In this document: one piece after another, positions 16,497-25,744 of the stretch
Layout: each line of letters begins with the position of its first letter
How positions within the stretch are numbered: the first letter of the stretch is position 1
Source: Nakamurella aerolata
Lineage (GTDB): Bacteria > Actinomycetota > Actinomycetes > Mycobacteriales > Nakamurellaceae
Direction: 5' to 3'
Assembly: GCF_013002705.1 (NCBI RefSeq)
Contig: NZ_JABEND010000003.1
Span: forward strand, 496,001-560,000
Length of the DNA stretch: 64,000 nucleotides
Program-made: the position numbers and the translations under genes
Notes under the pieces: model-generated
What the model was told of the DNA's origin: nothing
The model's database searches: none
The model's input: only the letters and a program-made list of their open reading frames with translations

Positions 16497-18227
16497 CTAG
16501 AACACCATCGCAAGGCCGGGGTCGGACAACAGCGCGCCGACATCGGCGAGGAACTCGCTGCCCTGCTGGCCGTCGATCACCCTGTGGTCGAACGACAACG
16601 CCAGCTGGCACACCTTGCGCACCGCCAGCTGTCCGTCAACCACCCATGGCGCGTCCTTGATGGAGCCCAGCGCCAGAATGGCCGACTCGCCCGGGTTGAT
16701 GATCGGCGTGCCGGTGTCCACCCCGAACACGCCGACGTTGGTGATGGTGAAGGTGCCGCCGGCCATGGCTGCCGGGCTGGTCCTGCCCTGACGCGCGATG
16801 TCGGTCAGCTCGCCGACGGCGGTGGCCAGTTCCAGCAGTGACATCCGTTGTGCCTCAGGCACATTGGGCACCACCAGGCCGCGCGGCGTCGCCGCCGCGA
16901 TGCCGAGGTTGACGTAGTTCTTGAAGACGATCTCGCCGGACGCCTCGTCCCACACCGAGTTCACCTCAGGGGTGCGCTGCGCCGCGATGCACACGGCCCT
17001 GGCGGCGAACGTCAGCGGCGTGACCTTGACGCCGGCAAAGTCCCTGCGGGACTTCAGCTTTTCCCGCAGCCGCATCATCTCGGTGACGTCGACGGTCAGG
17101 AACTCGGTGACGTGCGGCGCGGTGAACGCGCTGGCCACCATGGCCTGCGCCGTCATCTTCCGGACGCCCTTGACCGGAACCCGGCGCTCCCGCTCGCCGG
17201 CAGCTGCCGCGCCGGGCGGCATGCCGGCGGAGACCGCACCAGCGAGCCCCGCAGGGCTCGATGATGCAGTGCCGGATGACCCAGCACCGGATGACGCGGC
17301 TCCTGATGATGCAGCACCGGCGGCGGCTTCCACATCGGCGCGGGTGACAACGCCGCCCGCACCGCTGCCGGCGAGCTCGGCCAGGTCGACGCCGAGATCC
17401 TTGGCAAGCTTGCGCACCGGCGGGGTGCTGAGCGGCGCCTGGCTGCGCCGGCCCGCCGTCCCGGCTGCGCCGTCAGCGCCCTCGGCACCGTCAGCACCGG
17501 CAGCACCTCCCGGGCCGGCAGCGCCAACGGCCCCGGCGGAGGTGGCTTGGCGGCTGGCCAGCTCGTGACCCGGTTCCCCGTGCGCCGCAGTGGATCTGAC
17601 GTCTTCCAGCACCGGCGCGGAAGCCCCGACGAACGCCAGGTTCACCGACGAGGTGGGGGCGGGTGCGGCCGCTGCCGCCGCGCCACCGGCGCCATGACCC
17701 TTGCGCGGCCGGCGGCGACCGGAGCCGGCCGCCGGGATGTAGCCGACCAGGGTCGCGATGCGACCGTCAGCGGCGACCTCGCCGATCTTCGCGCCGCCCT
17801 GGCTCTCTTCGTCCTGCCGGTTCGCGTCCGGACCACCGGCAGCCGGAGCCGCCGCGGACGCACCGGCGGGCACCGCGGCGGCGGCGTCCGGAGCACCGGC
17901 GTTCGGGGCACCGGCAGCACCCTGCGGAGCGGCACCGTCGGCGGCCGGGTCGTCACCGGGGAGCGGACCGGCACCGGGGTCGGTGTCGATGGCGATGATC
18001 GGGGTGCCGACGGCGATGGTGACGCCGGGCTCGGCCAGCAGCTGGTGCACCCGCCCGGCCCACGGGCTGGGCAATTCCACTGCGGCCTTTGCGGTTTCGA
18101 TCTCGACGATCACCTGGTTGACGGTGACGTCGTCGCCGACGCCCACCTTCCACTCAAGAATGTCGGCTTCGGTGAGGCCCTCACCCACGTCCGGCAGCGG
18201 GAACACCTGCAGTCTGCTCACGGCCAT
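16497..18227 (-). CDS. bkdC: Branched-chain alpha-keto acid dehydrogenase E2 (dihydrolipoamide acyltransferase)
   Basis: 576 residues. One lipoyl domain (residues 1-80, with the lipoylated Lys in EIETAKAAVEL near 47) is followed by a long Ala/Gly/Pro linker. Then come an E3-binding domain (PPVRKLAKDLGVDLAELAGS) and a C-terminal acyltransferase domain ending in SFDHRVIDGQQG, the His/Asp active site. It transfers branched acyl groups from E1 to CoA in valine, leucine and isoleucine breakdown. It is third in the E1a-E1b-E2 operon, 86 bp after E1b. The linker has a large Gly/Ala expansion before the E3-binding domain. Confidence 0.92.
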   Translation of the reverse strand: MAVSRLQVFPLPDVGEGLTEADILEWKVGVGDDVTVNQVIVEIETAKAAVELPSPWAGRVHQLLAEPGVTIAVGTPIIAIDTDPGAGPLPGDDPAADGAAPQGAAGAPNAGAPDAAAAVPAGASAAAPAAGGPDANRQDEESQGGAKIGEVAADGRIATLVGYIPAAGSGRRRPRKGHGAGGAAAAAAPAPTSSVNLAFVGASAPVLEDVRSTAAHGEPGHELASRQATSAGAVGAAGPGGAAGADGAEGADGAAGTAGRRSQAPLSTPPVRKLAKDLGVDLAELAGSGAGGVVTRADVEAAAGAASSGAASSGAGSSGTASSSPAGLAGAVSAGMPPGAAAAGERERRVPVKGVRKMTAQAMVASAFTAPHVTEFLTVDVTEMMRLREKLKSRRDFAGVKVTPLTFAARAVCIAAQRTPEVNSVWDEASGEIVFKNYVNLGIAAATPRGLVVPNVPEAQRMSLLELATAVGELTDIARQGRTSPAAMAGGTFTITNVGVFGVDTGTPIINPGESAILALGSIKDAPWVVDGQLAVRKVCQLALSFDHRVIDGQQGSEFLADVGALLSDPGLAMVF

Positions 18228-18313
18228 CCTCGTTCTGTTCAGCGCAATAGAAGGTCAGCTTGGGAAATCATCGGCACCGTGCCGGGACGGCAGTACCGGC
18301 TGGTACGCCCTCC

Positions 18314-19348
18314 CTAGTACGAAAGGGCCCGGTCGACGGCAAAGAGCACCTTGTCCAGGTCGGGCAGGTACTCCTCCTCCAGCTTCGACGGCGGGTAGGG
18401 AGTATCGAAGCCGGTCACCCGCTGCACCGGCGCGGCCAGCGAGTGGAAGGCCTCTTCGGAGATCCGGGCGGCCACCTCGGACGCCAGCGAACCCTCCCGC
18501 GGCGCCTCGGTGATCACCACTGCCCTGCCGGTGTGCCTTACCGACTCCAACACCGGGTCGAGGTCGAGCGGCGAGAGCGTCCGCAGATCGAGCACCTCGG
18601 CCGAGATCCCCTCTGCGGCAGCGGCATCGGCGGCGGCCAGCGCCACCGGCATGGTGGCGCCGTAGCCGATCAACGTCACCTGGTCGCCGGGACGGCGGAC
18701 CACGGTGCTGAAGGTGGTGTCCGGCTTGTTCGCGGTGTCGACCTTGCTCTTTTCCCAGTAGCGGCGCTTGGGTTCGAAGAAGATCACCGGGTCGTTGCTG
18801 GCGATGGCCTGCTGGATCATCCAGTAGGCGTCGTGGGCGTTGGAGCAGGCCACCACCTTGATCCCGGCGATGTGGCAGAAGAATGCCTCGGGCGATTCGG
18901 CGTGGTGCTCGACGGCGCCGATGCCGCCGCCGTAGGGAATGCGGACGGTGAGCGGCATCGACCAGGCGCCCTGCGAGCGGTAGGTGATCTTGGCGACCTG
19001 CGAGATGATCTGGTCGAACCCGGGGAAGACGAAGCCGTCGAACTGGATCTCACACACCGGGCGATAGCCGCGCATGGCCAAACCCACTGCGGCACCGATG
19101 ATTCCGGACTCCGCCAGCGGGGTGTCCATCACCCGGTGCTCGCCGAAGTCCTTCTGCAGCCCGTCGGTGATGCGGAACACCCCGCCGAGCTTTCCGACGT
19201 CCTCGCCCATCACCAGCACCTTGGGATCGGCCTCCATCGCGGCCCGCAGACCGTTGTTCAGCGACTTCGCCAGGGTGAGGTTCTGGAGCGTCTCGGCTGC
19301 GCCCTCCGCGGTCTGCTGCTGGGCCGGCTGCGCCTGGGTCTCGGTCAT
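18314..19348 (-). CDS. bkdB: Branched-chain alpha-keto acid dehydrogenase E1 beta
   Basis: 344 residues of the transketolase-like beta subunit: ALNNGLRAAMEADPKVLVMGEDVG-type N-terminus, the pyrimidine-binding TPLAESGIIGAAVGLAMRGYR, and C-terminal TGFDTPYPPSKLEEEYLPD. With E1 alpha it forms the TPP-dependent decarboxylase. The start lies one base after the E1 alpha stop, so translation is probably coupled. It sits one gene ahead of the E2 subunit. Confidence 0.92.
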   Translation of the reverse strand: MTETQAQPAQQQTAEGAAETLQNLTLAKSLNNGLRAAMEADPKVLVMGEDVGKLGGVFRITDGLQKDFGEHRVMDTPLAESGIIGAAVGLAMRGYRPVCEIQFDGFVFPGFDQIISQVAKITYRSQGAWSMPLTVRIPYGGGIGAVEHHAESPEAFFCHIAGIKVVACSNAHDAYWMIQQAIASNDPVIFFEPKRRYWEKSKVDTANKPDTTFSTVVRRPGDQVTLIGYGATMPVALAAADAAAAEGISAEVLDLRTLSPLDLDPVLESVRHTGRAVVITEAPREGSLASEVAARISEEAFHSLAAPVQRVTGFDTPYPPSKLEEEYLPDLDKVLFAVDRALSY

Positions 19349-19349
19349 C

Positions 19350-20627
19350 TCACTGCCCCGCTTCCGAGTCGAATCCGGCCAGGTACTCGTCGAACTCCTG
19401 CTGCTGCCGCTGCACCTGCGGATTCGGGTCGGTGTAGACGTTCGCGAAGATCCGCTCGTGCGTCGGCACCGGCATGGCCACCGCGAAGGTGCGGAAGCGA
19501 TCGGCGAGTTGATCGGCCTCGGCCTGAACGAAATCGAAGAACTCCTTGTCCGCCAAGCCTTCTCGTGCCAGATATGCCCGCACCCGCTCGATCGGGTCGA
19601 GCAGTTTCCAGTGCTCGGTCTCGTCGGCCAACCGGTAGCGCGTCGGATCGTCCGAGGTGGTGTGCGCGTCCATCCGGTAGGTGAACGCCTCGATCATCAC
19701 CGGGCCGTTGCCACTGCGGCACTCGTCCAGCGCCCACCTGGTGACGGCAAGGCAGGCCAGCACGTCGTTGCCGTCCACCCTGAACCCCGGCATGCCGTAG
19801 CCGGCGGCCCGCTTGTACAGCGGCACCCTTGTCATCTTCTCGATCGGCTCGGAGATCGCCCACTGGTTGTTCTGGCAGTAGAAGACGACGGGCGCGTCGA
19901 AGGCGGCGGCAAACACCATGCCCTCGTGGATGTCGCCCTGCGCGGTGCCGCCGTCGCCGAAGTAGACGATGGTGGCCTCGTCGGTGTCGGGATCGCCGCT
20001 GCCGACCTTGCCGTCGAAGGCCTGCCCCATGGCGTAGCCGGCACCGTTGAGCGCCTGATTGCCGATGACGATGGTGTAGTCGTGGAAACGCGCGGCGACC
20101 GGGTCCCATCCGGAGTGGTCGGTGCCGCGGAAAATGCCGAGCAGCTCGGTCGGGTCGACTCCGCGGCACCAGGCCACCCCGTGCTCGCGGTACGACGGGA
20201 AGGCGAAGTCCTGCGGCCGGAGCGCGCGGCCCGACCCGATCTGCGCCGCTTCCTGGCCGAGCAGCGGCACCCAGATCGACAGCTGCCCCTGGCGCTGCAA
20301 CGCGTTGCCTTCGCGGTCGAACCTGCGGACCAGCACCAGGTCTCGGTACAGGCCCTTCAGCAGGTCCGCCGTCACCTCGAGCGGAAAATCCGGGTGCGGG
20401 GTGAAGACGCCCTCCGGAGACAACAGCTGGATCAGGTCGGGGCTGTTCGAGGTGGCCCGTAGTCCCCTCGCCATGTGCTCGTCGGCCGGATTGCGATCGG
20501 CCGCCGCCTGCGCGCCGACATCGACGCCATCAGCCCCGTCGGCGCCGGGCGCGGCGTCCGGCGGCCGCGGGCCGACCGTGGGTGCCGTCTCTGCTGGGGC
20601 CTGTCCGACCGGTGGATCCGCAGCCAT
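19350..20627 (-). CDS. bkdA: Branched-chain alpha-keto acid dehydrogenase E1 alpha
   Basis: 425 residues. The TPP/Mg motif is GDGGTAQGDIHEGMVFAAAF through to NN near residues 222-250. The YRMDAHTTSDDPTRYR segment near 320 is typical of branched-chain rather than pyruvate E1 alpha. An N-terminal extension of about 45 residues rich in Pro/Ala/Asp precedes the conserved part. ATG 20627 has GAGGAG seven bases upstream. It is the first gene of the operon, and an A/T-rich probable promoter lies about 280 bp upstream. Confidence 0.92.
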   Translation of the reverse strand: MAADPPVGQAPAETAPTVGPRPPDAAPGADGADGVDVGAQAAADRNPADEHMARGLRATSNSPDLIQLLSPEGVFTPHPDFPLEVTADLLKGLYRDLVLVRRFDREGNALQRQGQLSIWVPLLGQEAAQIGSGRALRPQDFAFPSYREHGVAWCRGVDPTELLGIFRGTDHSGWDPVAARFHDYTIVIGNQALNGAGYAMGQAFDGKVGSGDPDTDEATIVYFGDGGTAQGDIHEGMVFAAAFDAPVVFYCQNNQWAISEPIEKMTRVPLYKRAAGYGMPGFRVDGNDVLACLAVTRWALDECRSGNGPVMIEAFTYRMDAHTTSDDPTRYRLADETEHWKLLDPIERVRAYLAREGLADKEFFDFVQAEADQLADRFRTFAVAMPVPTHERIFANVYTDPNPQVQRQQQEFDEYLAGFDSEAGQ

Positions 20628-21057
20628 GCTGATCTCCTCGTAGTTGTCCCGCGTTCAACCGGGATCGCCGCTGAACACGTGACAGCGGGCTCCTCGGCGA
20701 CGCTCGGGCGACGCAAACGACGGGGGCCGCCGTCGACTTTGACGGATGGGTGGGCCGGGATGACCAGCCCCGTCTCACATCCTGACACAGCGGCAGCGGC
20801 GCTCCGTCCGCCGCTGCGTCCGACTGTCGGACGCCGAAGCATCGAGGCGCGGTGGACCAGCGGCTGAACCGGAGAGGTCGTTAGCCTGCCTCCCGATTTT
20901 GCCGCTAAATATAACGCGCGTACTGTTTGATTCGACCCCGCCGACGGGACCGAACTCCGTCGTCGGCGGCCACCGGACCACCCGCGTATCGGCTCAGCGC
21001 CGCGCCACCGCCCGCCGCGGCGTTGGGCGGTGACCGGGCCAGGAAAGGACTCACCAG
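20628..21057. promoter_or_regulatory. Divergent spacer with an A/T-rich promoter-like island
   Basis: The 430-bp gap between the bkd operon and the methyltransferase gene holds no convincing gene. Its one striking patch is at 20893-20935, where GATTTTGCCGCTAAATATAA and the following TACTGTTTGATTC stand out from GC-rich surroundings. It probably contains the promoters for one or both directions. No regulator gene is adjacent. Confidence 0.45.
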
Positions 21058-22017
21058 ATGGCAGTACCAACACCTCCAGTGCCCGCATCAGATCCAGCGC
21101 CGGCACCAGATCCAGCGCCGGCATCAGCTCCAGCGCCGGCACCAGCTTCGGCATCGGCACCAGCCGCTGCCGGCGGGCCGACCGGCGCCGCGGCGCAGCC
21201 AGCCGACGACGGGCAGCGGGCGCACTGGGATCCCGCGCAGTACGGCCGGTTCGCCGATCACCGCTCCCGACCGTTCTTCGACCTGGTCGACCGGATCAGG
21301 GTGGCGGCGCCGAGCCGGGTGGTGGATCTTGGCTGCGGCAGCGGTGAGCTGACCGCGACGCTGGCCCAGCGCTGGCCGGACGCGACGGTGACCGGCATCG
21401 ATTCGTCCGCCGAGATGCTGGAGCAGGCCGCCGGGTACGCGGGGCCGCGGTTGCGCTTCCAGCTCGGCGATCTCGTCGACTACCGCCCCGAGCCCGGCAC
21501 CGATGTGGTGGTGTCGAACGCCGCCTACCAGTGGGTGCCCGGCCACGATCGCATCCTGGCCGAGATCGCCGACGCCATCCCGGCCGGCGGCGCCCTTGCG
21601 GTGCAGGTGCCAGGCAACTTCAGCGCACCGTCGCACCGCATCATCGGCGAGCTGGTCGCCGAGCCGCGCTGGCAGCAGGCCACCGGCGGGCTGCGGCTGC
21701 GGCAGGATCCTGTGCTGGAACCCGAGGGATACGTGCGGCTGCTGGCCGGCGCCGGGCTGTCGCCAGACGTCTGGGAGACCAGCTACCAGCAGGTGCTGGC
21801 CGGCCCCGATGCGGTGTTGGAATGGGTCAAGGGCACGGCGCTGCGGCCGGTACTGGAAGCGCTGCGCGGCAACGAGTCCGGCAGCGGCGAGCCCGGTGCG
21901 CAGCAGGCCGAGTTCCTTGCCGAGCTGGCCCCGCGGCTGCGTGCCGCCTACCCGGAGCGGGACTTCGGCACCGTCTTCGCCTTCCGCCGCATCTTCCTCG
22001 TCGGCCACCGCGACTGA
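21058..22017 (+). CDS. tam: Trans-aconitate 2-methyltransferase-like protein
   Basis: A 319-residue SAM-dependent methyltransferase. The WDPAQYGRFADHRSRPFFDL start of the conserved domain is the signature of Tam, which methylates trans-aconitate to relieve inhibition of aconitase. The SAM-binding motif VVDLGCGSGELT lies near residue 88. About 50 residues before it are an almost pure Pro/Ala/Ser repeat (PAPDPAPASAPAPAP type). The start at 21058 is nevertheless supported by GGAAAGGA nine bases upstream, so the extension appears to be translated. Confidence 0.86.
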   Translation: MAVPTPPVPASDPAPAPDPAPASAPAPAPASASAPAAAGGPTGAAAQPADDGQRAHWDPAQYGRFADHRSRPFFDLVDRIRVAAPSRVVDLGCGSGELTATLAQRWPDATVTGIDSSAEMLEQAAGYAGPRLRFQLGDLVDYRPEPGTDVVVSNAAYQWVPGHDRILAEIADAIPAGGALAVQVPGNFSAPSHRIIGELVAEPRWQQATGGLRLRQDPVLEPEGYVRLLAGAGLSPDVWETSYQQVLAGPDAVLEWVKGTALRPVLEALRGNESGSGEPGAQQAEFLAELAPRLRAAYPERDFGTVFAFRRIFLVGHRD

Positions 22018-22141
22018 CCGGAGCCGGCCCAGCCCGGCCTGCGGGTCTGGTTGTTGGGTCGACGGGCATCGACGGCGCAGGCCGGCCGGCGGCGCGGCCC
22101 GCCGAGGATAGGATTTCGCCACCGGACATCAGGAGGCCGCC

Positions 22142-22864
22142 GTGGAGTTGGACCATCGCTTTGAACTGCCCGTTGGCATCGATCGGGCCTGGCCGATGCT
22201 GCTCGACATCGCCACCGTCGGGCCGTGCTTTCCCGGCGCCGAGTTGGAGAAGGTCTCCGGTGACGAGTTCTCCGGCTCGGTGAAGCTTAAGGCCGGCCCG
22301 GTGCGGTTGAGCTACCGCGGCCAGGCGAAGATCATCGAGCGCAACGACCGCACCCACACCGCCACCATTCAGGCCACCGGCCAGGATTCGCCGGCCACCA
22401 CCGCCGCGATGCTGGTGACGGCCACCGCCGCCGAGGTGGCGCCCGGCCGCACCCTCGTCGACCTGCGGACCACGCTGGCGCTCACCGGGCGGCCCGCCGA
22501 CTTCACCCGCCCGCTGATGATCTCCGTCGGCAACGACCTGGTGAGCCGGTTTGCCGACTGTGTGTCGACCAAGCTGGTCGGCCGGGCCAGCGGCGGGGCG
22601 CAGCTGATCGATGTGGAGAACCCTGACGAGGTCGCCGCCGACCGCGAGGAGGCGCTGGCCCACCCCGGCGGCGGCACCGGGCCGAATCGCGGCACCGGTT
22701 ACCGGCCGATCGCGGAGTTCTCGGTGGACGGCCGGCCGGCGTCCGGGCTGCTCCGCAAGGTGTTGCCGGCGGTGCTGGCGGTTGTCGGCGCGCTGGTGGG
22801 CTGGGCGCTGCTGCGCCGGCGTCCGGACGAGCCGGATTCCGGCCGCGGGTCAGCCTCCGACTGA
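22142..22864 (+). CDS. CoxG/SRPBCC-family protein with C-terminal membrane anchor
   Basis: 240 residues. The SRPBCC fold of the CoxG type occupies residues 1-150 (DRAWPMLLDIATVGPCFPGA, then FSGSVKLKAGPVRLSYRG). A loop region and a single C-terminal hydrophobic helix (VLPAVLAVVGALVGWALL) followed by Arg residues complete it. CoxG recruits CO dehydrogenase to the membrane in some bacteria, but no cox genes are here, so the role is open. GTG 22142 is preceded by AGGAGG. Confidence 0.85.
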   Translation: MELDHRFELPVGIDRAWPMLLDIATVGPCFPGAELEKVSGDEFSGSVKLKAGPVRLSYRGQAKIIERNDRTHTATIQATGQDSPATTAAMLVTATAAEVAPGRTLVDLRTTLALTGRPADFTRPLMISVGNDLVSRFADCVSTKLVGRASGGAQLIDVENPDEVAADREEALAHPGGGTGPNRGTGYRPIAEFSVDGRPASGLLRKVLPAVLAVVGALVGWALLRRRPDEPDSGRGSASD

Positions 22865-23023
22865 CCGCACGGTCGACCGGACACCCGGCCGGCCCAACAC
22901 GTGCCCTGCGCACCGGGCCGAACCACCGCCACCGGCGGTGAGATTTGTTGCCGCACGGGCGATTTCCACTCCGCCCGTCTTGCGAGGTCTGCCGACCGAG
23001 CGTTGCGCCGTTACTCTGGCGAC

Positions 23024-24070
23024 ATGACTCGCGTCGGTTCACTTCCGCCTGCACCCCGTTTCGGCTACACCCTGATGACGGAGCAGAGCGGCCCCAAAGA
23101 ATTGGTCGACTATGCGATTGCCGCCGACCGGATCGGTTTCGACCTTGCCGTCTGCAGCGATCACTACTCGCCGTGGCTCACCAGTCAGGGCCACGCACCG
23201 TATGCCTGGGCAACTCTTGGCGCGGTGGCGCACGCCACCGAGCGCATCGAGTTGGCCACCTACGTCACCTGTCCGACGGTCCGTTATCACCCCGCGGTGG
23301 TCGCGCAGAAAGCCGCCACCCTGCAGTTGTTGGCCGACGGCCGGTTCACGCTGGGGCTCGGCAGTGGTGAGAACCTGAACGAGCACGTCGTCGGCGCCGG
23401 CTGGCCGGCGATCGCCGACCGGCACCGGATGCTGGTCGAGGCCATCGAGGTCATCCGCAGCCTGCTCACCGGCGAGCTGATCGACTACTCCGGCGAGTAC
23501 TTCCAGGTCGATTCGGCCAGGCTCTGGGACGTGCCCGACGAGCTGGAGCTGGCGGTCGCCGCTGGCGGCGGCCGGGCCATCGAGGCGTTCGCGCCGCTCG
23601 CCGATCACCTGGTGGCCACCGAGCCGTCGGCCGAGCTGGTCGACACCTGGAACGCGGCGGCCCCCGACAAGCAGATCGGCAGCGGTGCAAGGGCCATCGG
23701 GCAGATCCCGATCTGCTGGAACCCCGACTCGGCCGAACAGGCGAAAGAGCTTGCCTACCAACAGTTCCGCTGGTTCGGCGGCGGCTGGGCGGTGAACGCC
23801 GACCTGCCGACGCCCGCGGGTTTTGCCGGCGCCTCGAGGTTCGTCCGGCCGGACGACGTCGCCGACGCCATCCCGTGCGGACCCGACCTTGACGCGATCG
23901 TCGAGGCGATCCGGCCGTTCTGGGAGGCGGGTTTCACCGACATCGCGGTCGTCCAGGTCGGCGATCAGTGGCAGCAACGGTTTCTCGACGAGGCCGCCGG
24001 GCCCCTGCTGGAGAAGCTGCGCCGGGCCGCGCCGACCGGGTCCGGCACGACGCCGGGGTCAGCGGGATGA
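23024..24070 (+). CDS. LLM-class F420-dependent oxidoreductase
   Basis: A 348-residue TIM-barrel protein of the luciferase-like superfamily. The N-terminus RFGYTLMTEQSGPKELVDYA and the segment FDLAVCSDHYSPWLTSQGH resemble F420-dependent glucose-6-phosphate dehydrogenase-like enzymes, and FTLGLGSGENLNEHVVG is the coenzyme-binding region near residue 108. The substrate is not predictable. The coenzyme assignment is by family. The stop overlaps the next gene's start (ATGA), so it forms a coupled pair with the HAD phosphatase. Confidence 0.88.
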   Translation: MTRVGSLPPAPRFGYTLMTEQSGPKELVDYAIAADRIGFDLAVCSDHYSPWLTSQGHAPYAWATLGAVAHATERIELATYVTCPTVRYHPAVVAQKAATLQLLADGRFTLGLGSGENLNEHVVGAGWPAIADRHRMLVEAIEVIRSLLTGELIDYSGEYFQVDSARLWDVPDELELAVAAGGGRAIEAFAPLADHLVATEPSAELVDTWNAAAPDKQIGSGARAIGQIPICWNPDSAEQAKELAYQQFRWFGGGWAVNADLPTPAGFAGASRFVRPDDVADAIPCGPDLDAIVEAIRPFWEAGFTDIAVVQVGDQWQQRFLDEAAGPLLEKLRRAAPTGSGTTPGSAG

Positions 24071-24768
24071 CGTCGGCAGGCACGTCGGGAGGCCCCGGTC
24101 ATGGCGTCGGCCCGGTGGACACCGTGCTGCTGGACGTGGACGGCACCCTGGTCGACTCCACCTATCTGCATGCGTTGGCCTGGCAGCGCAGCTTCGGCAC
24201 CCACGACATCGTGGTGCCGTGGTGGCGGGTGCACCGGGCGGTCGGCATGGGCGGCGACCAACTTGTCGGCCACCTGACCGACGACGCGGTGGAGGCCGAT
24301 CTCGGCGACCGGCTCCGTGACGAATGGGAGCGCCAGTACCGCCGGCTGGTCGACGAGGTGAACCCCTTTGCCGGCGCCGCCGATGCGGTGAAAGCGTTGC
24401 TCGACAAGGGCTTCACGGTGGCGTTGGCCAGTTCGGGGCAGCAGGAGTTCACCGATGCCGCGCTGAAACTGCTGCGGTTGAACAAGTCTGCGTTCGCGGC
24501 CGTCACTTCTGCCGATGACAGCGAGTCATCCAAACCCGATCCGGGCATCTTGGCCACCGCGCTGCGGCGTTCCGGCGGCAAGGCCGCGGTGGTGGTCGGC
24601 GACAGCGTGTGGGACGCGGAAGCCGCGGCCGCCATGGACGCACCGTGCATCGGTGTGCGCACCGGCGGATTCTCGGCTGCCGAACTCCGCGACGCCGGCT
24701 GCGTCGAGGTGATCGACAGCATCGACGAGCTGCCCGCCGTGCTGCAGCGCTGGCAAGCTGTCGATTGA
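24067..24768 (+). CDS. HAD-superfamily phosphatase
   Basis: 233 residues, phosphoglycolate-phosphatase/beta-phosphoglucomutase-like HAD. Motif I is LLDVDGTLVDST near residue 22, motif II lies around ALASSGQQE, and motif III/IV is KPDP followed by VVVGDSVWDAEAA. The alpha-helical cap lies between motifs I and II. It removes phosphate from a small metabolite, which is unknown. It overlaps the LLM gene by four bases, so the two may serve one pathway. Confidence 0.88.
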   Translation: MTSAGTSGGPGHGVGPVDTVLLDVDGTLVDSTYLHALAWQRSFGTHDIVVPWWRVHRAVGMGGDQLVGHLTDDAVEADLGDRLRDEWERQYRRLVDEVNPFAGAADAVKALLDKGFTVALASSGQQEFTDAALKLLRLNKSAFAAVTSADDSESSKPDPGILATALRRSGGKAAVVVGDSVWDAEAAAAMDAPCIGVRTGGFSAAELRDAGCVEVIDSIDELPAVLQRWQAVD

Positions 24769-24770
24769 CC

Positions 24771-24812
24771 GGGCCGGCGCGCTCCCGTCCGTTGCTCGGT
24801 CGGCGCCGGCCC
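24771..24812. terminator. Possible bidirectional terminator
   Basis: A 10-bp inverted repeat GGGCCGGCGC/GCGCCGGCCC with a 22-nt loop lies between the convergent HAD and DUF72 genes. Confidence 0.5.
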
Positions 24813-24817
24813 CAGCC

Positions 24818-25573
24818 TCAGGCTTGCAGCAGGTCGGTCAACCGCACCGCGTTCTTGGCCGCGTACCCGCGCTGGTCGTTGTTGAAGTAGCCGACCACCC
24901 GATGCCCGGCAGACGCCCACTCCCGCAAGCGATCCGCCCACCAGCGCAGGTCGTCGTCGCAATAGCAGCCGCTGTACAGCCGACGCGTGCTCGGCCCGTG
25001 CCACCGCAGGTACACCAACGGCGCGGTGGCTCGTAGCTCGCACGGCAGGTCGGCGCCACTCATCACCACGTAGCTGGCTCCGCGCCGTTCCAGCAGCCGA
25101 TACACGTCGTCGCACTGCCACGACGCATTGCGGAACTCCACCGCGACGTCGATCCACGGCGCCACCGCGTTGATCGAGCGCAGGAACGCATCCAGCCGGG
25201 TGACGCTGTCGTGCTCGCGGACCAGTCCGGGTGGCAACTGCACCAGCAGCGGGCCGCGCCGCTCGCCCAACTCGTGCAGCCCCTTGGCCATCCGCTCGAT
25301 CCAACCGTCCGGATCGGCCAGCTTCTTGGCGTGGGTGAGCGCCCGCGGCGCCTTCACCGCCATCCGGAACCCCACCGGCAGCTTCTCCCGCCAGCCGGCG
25401 AACGTGCGGTCGCTGGGCCAGCGGTAGTGGCTGGCGTTCAGCTCGACCGTCGGCAGTCGCTCCGCGTAATAGGCCAACCGCTTGGCCTTGGCCAACTTCG
25501 GCGGGTAGAACGGGCCGGACCAGCTCTCGTAGGTCCAGCCCGACGTGCCCACCGCTACGGCCAGCTCTGCCAT
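24818..25573 (-). CDS. DUF72 domain protein
   Basis: A 251-residue TIM-barrel-like protein of the YecE/DUF72 family: VGTSGWTYESWSGPFYPP at the start, ELNASHYRWPSDRTFAGW, and the C-terminal VGYFNNDQRGYAAKNA motif. The family is widespread but lacks an agreed biochemical function. It stands alone on its strand, divergent from the PopR/ClgR-like gene. Confidence 0.9.
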   Translation of the reverse strand: MAELAVAVGTSGWTYESWSGPFYPPKLAKAKRLAYYAERLPTVELNASHYRWPSDRTFAGWREKLPVGFRMAVKAPRALTHAKKLADPDGWIERMAKGLHELGERRGPLLVQLPPGLVREHDSVTRLDAFLRSINAVAPWIDVAVEFRNASWQCDDVYRLLERRGASYVVMSGADLPCELRATAPLVYLRWHGPSTRRLYSGCYCDDDLRWWADRLREWASAGHRVVGYFNNDQRGYAAKNAVRLTDLLQA

Positions 25574-25744
25574 GACGGCTCCACCCTACGGTCGGCTCAC
25601 GCCGCCGGCAGGCCGGGCGCTCTGTTGGCAGGCCGGGCGCCCAGCCGGAGGGTCGCGCGCTCAGCCGTCAGCCGTCAGCGAAACTGCCAGATCGGCGTCG
25701 GCCCTGCGGTGCCGCCCGACCGGCCAGCCGTTAGCGTCAGCGTC

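Noticed and set aside
18260-19684. 474-codon plus-strand frame across the bkd genes
   Set aside because: Antisense to E1 beta, which has unambiguous transketolase-like motifs.
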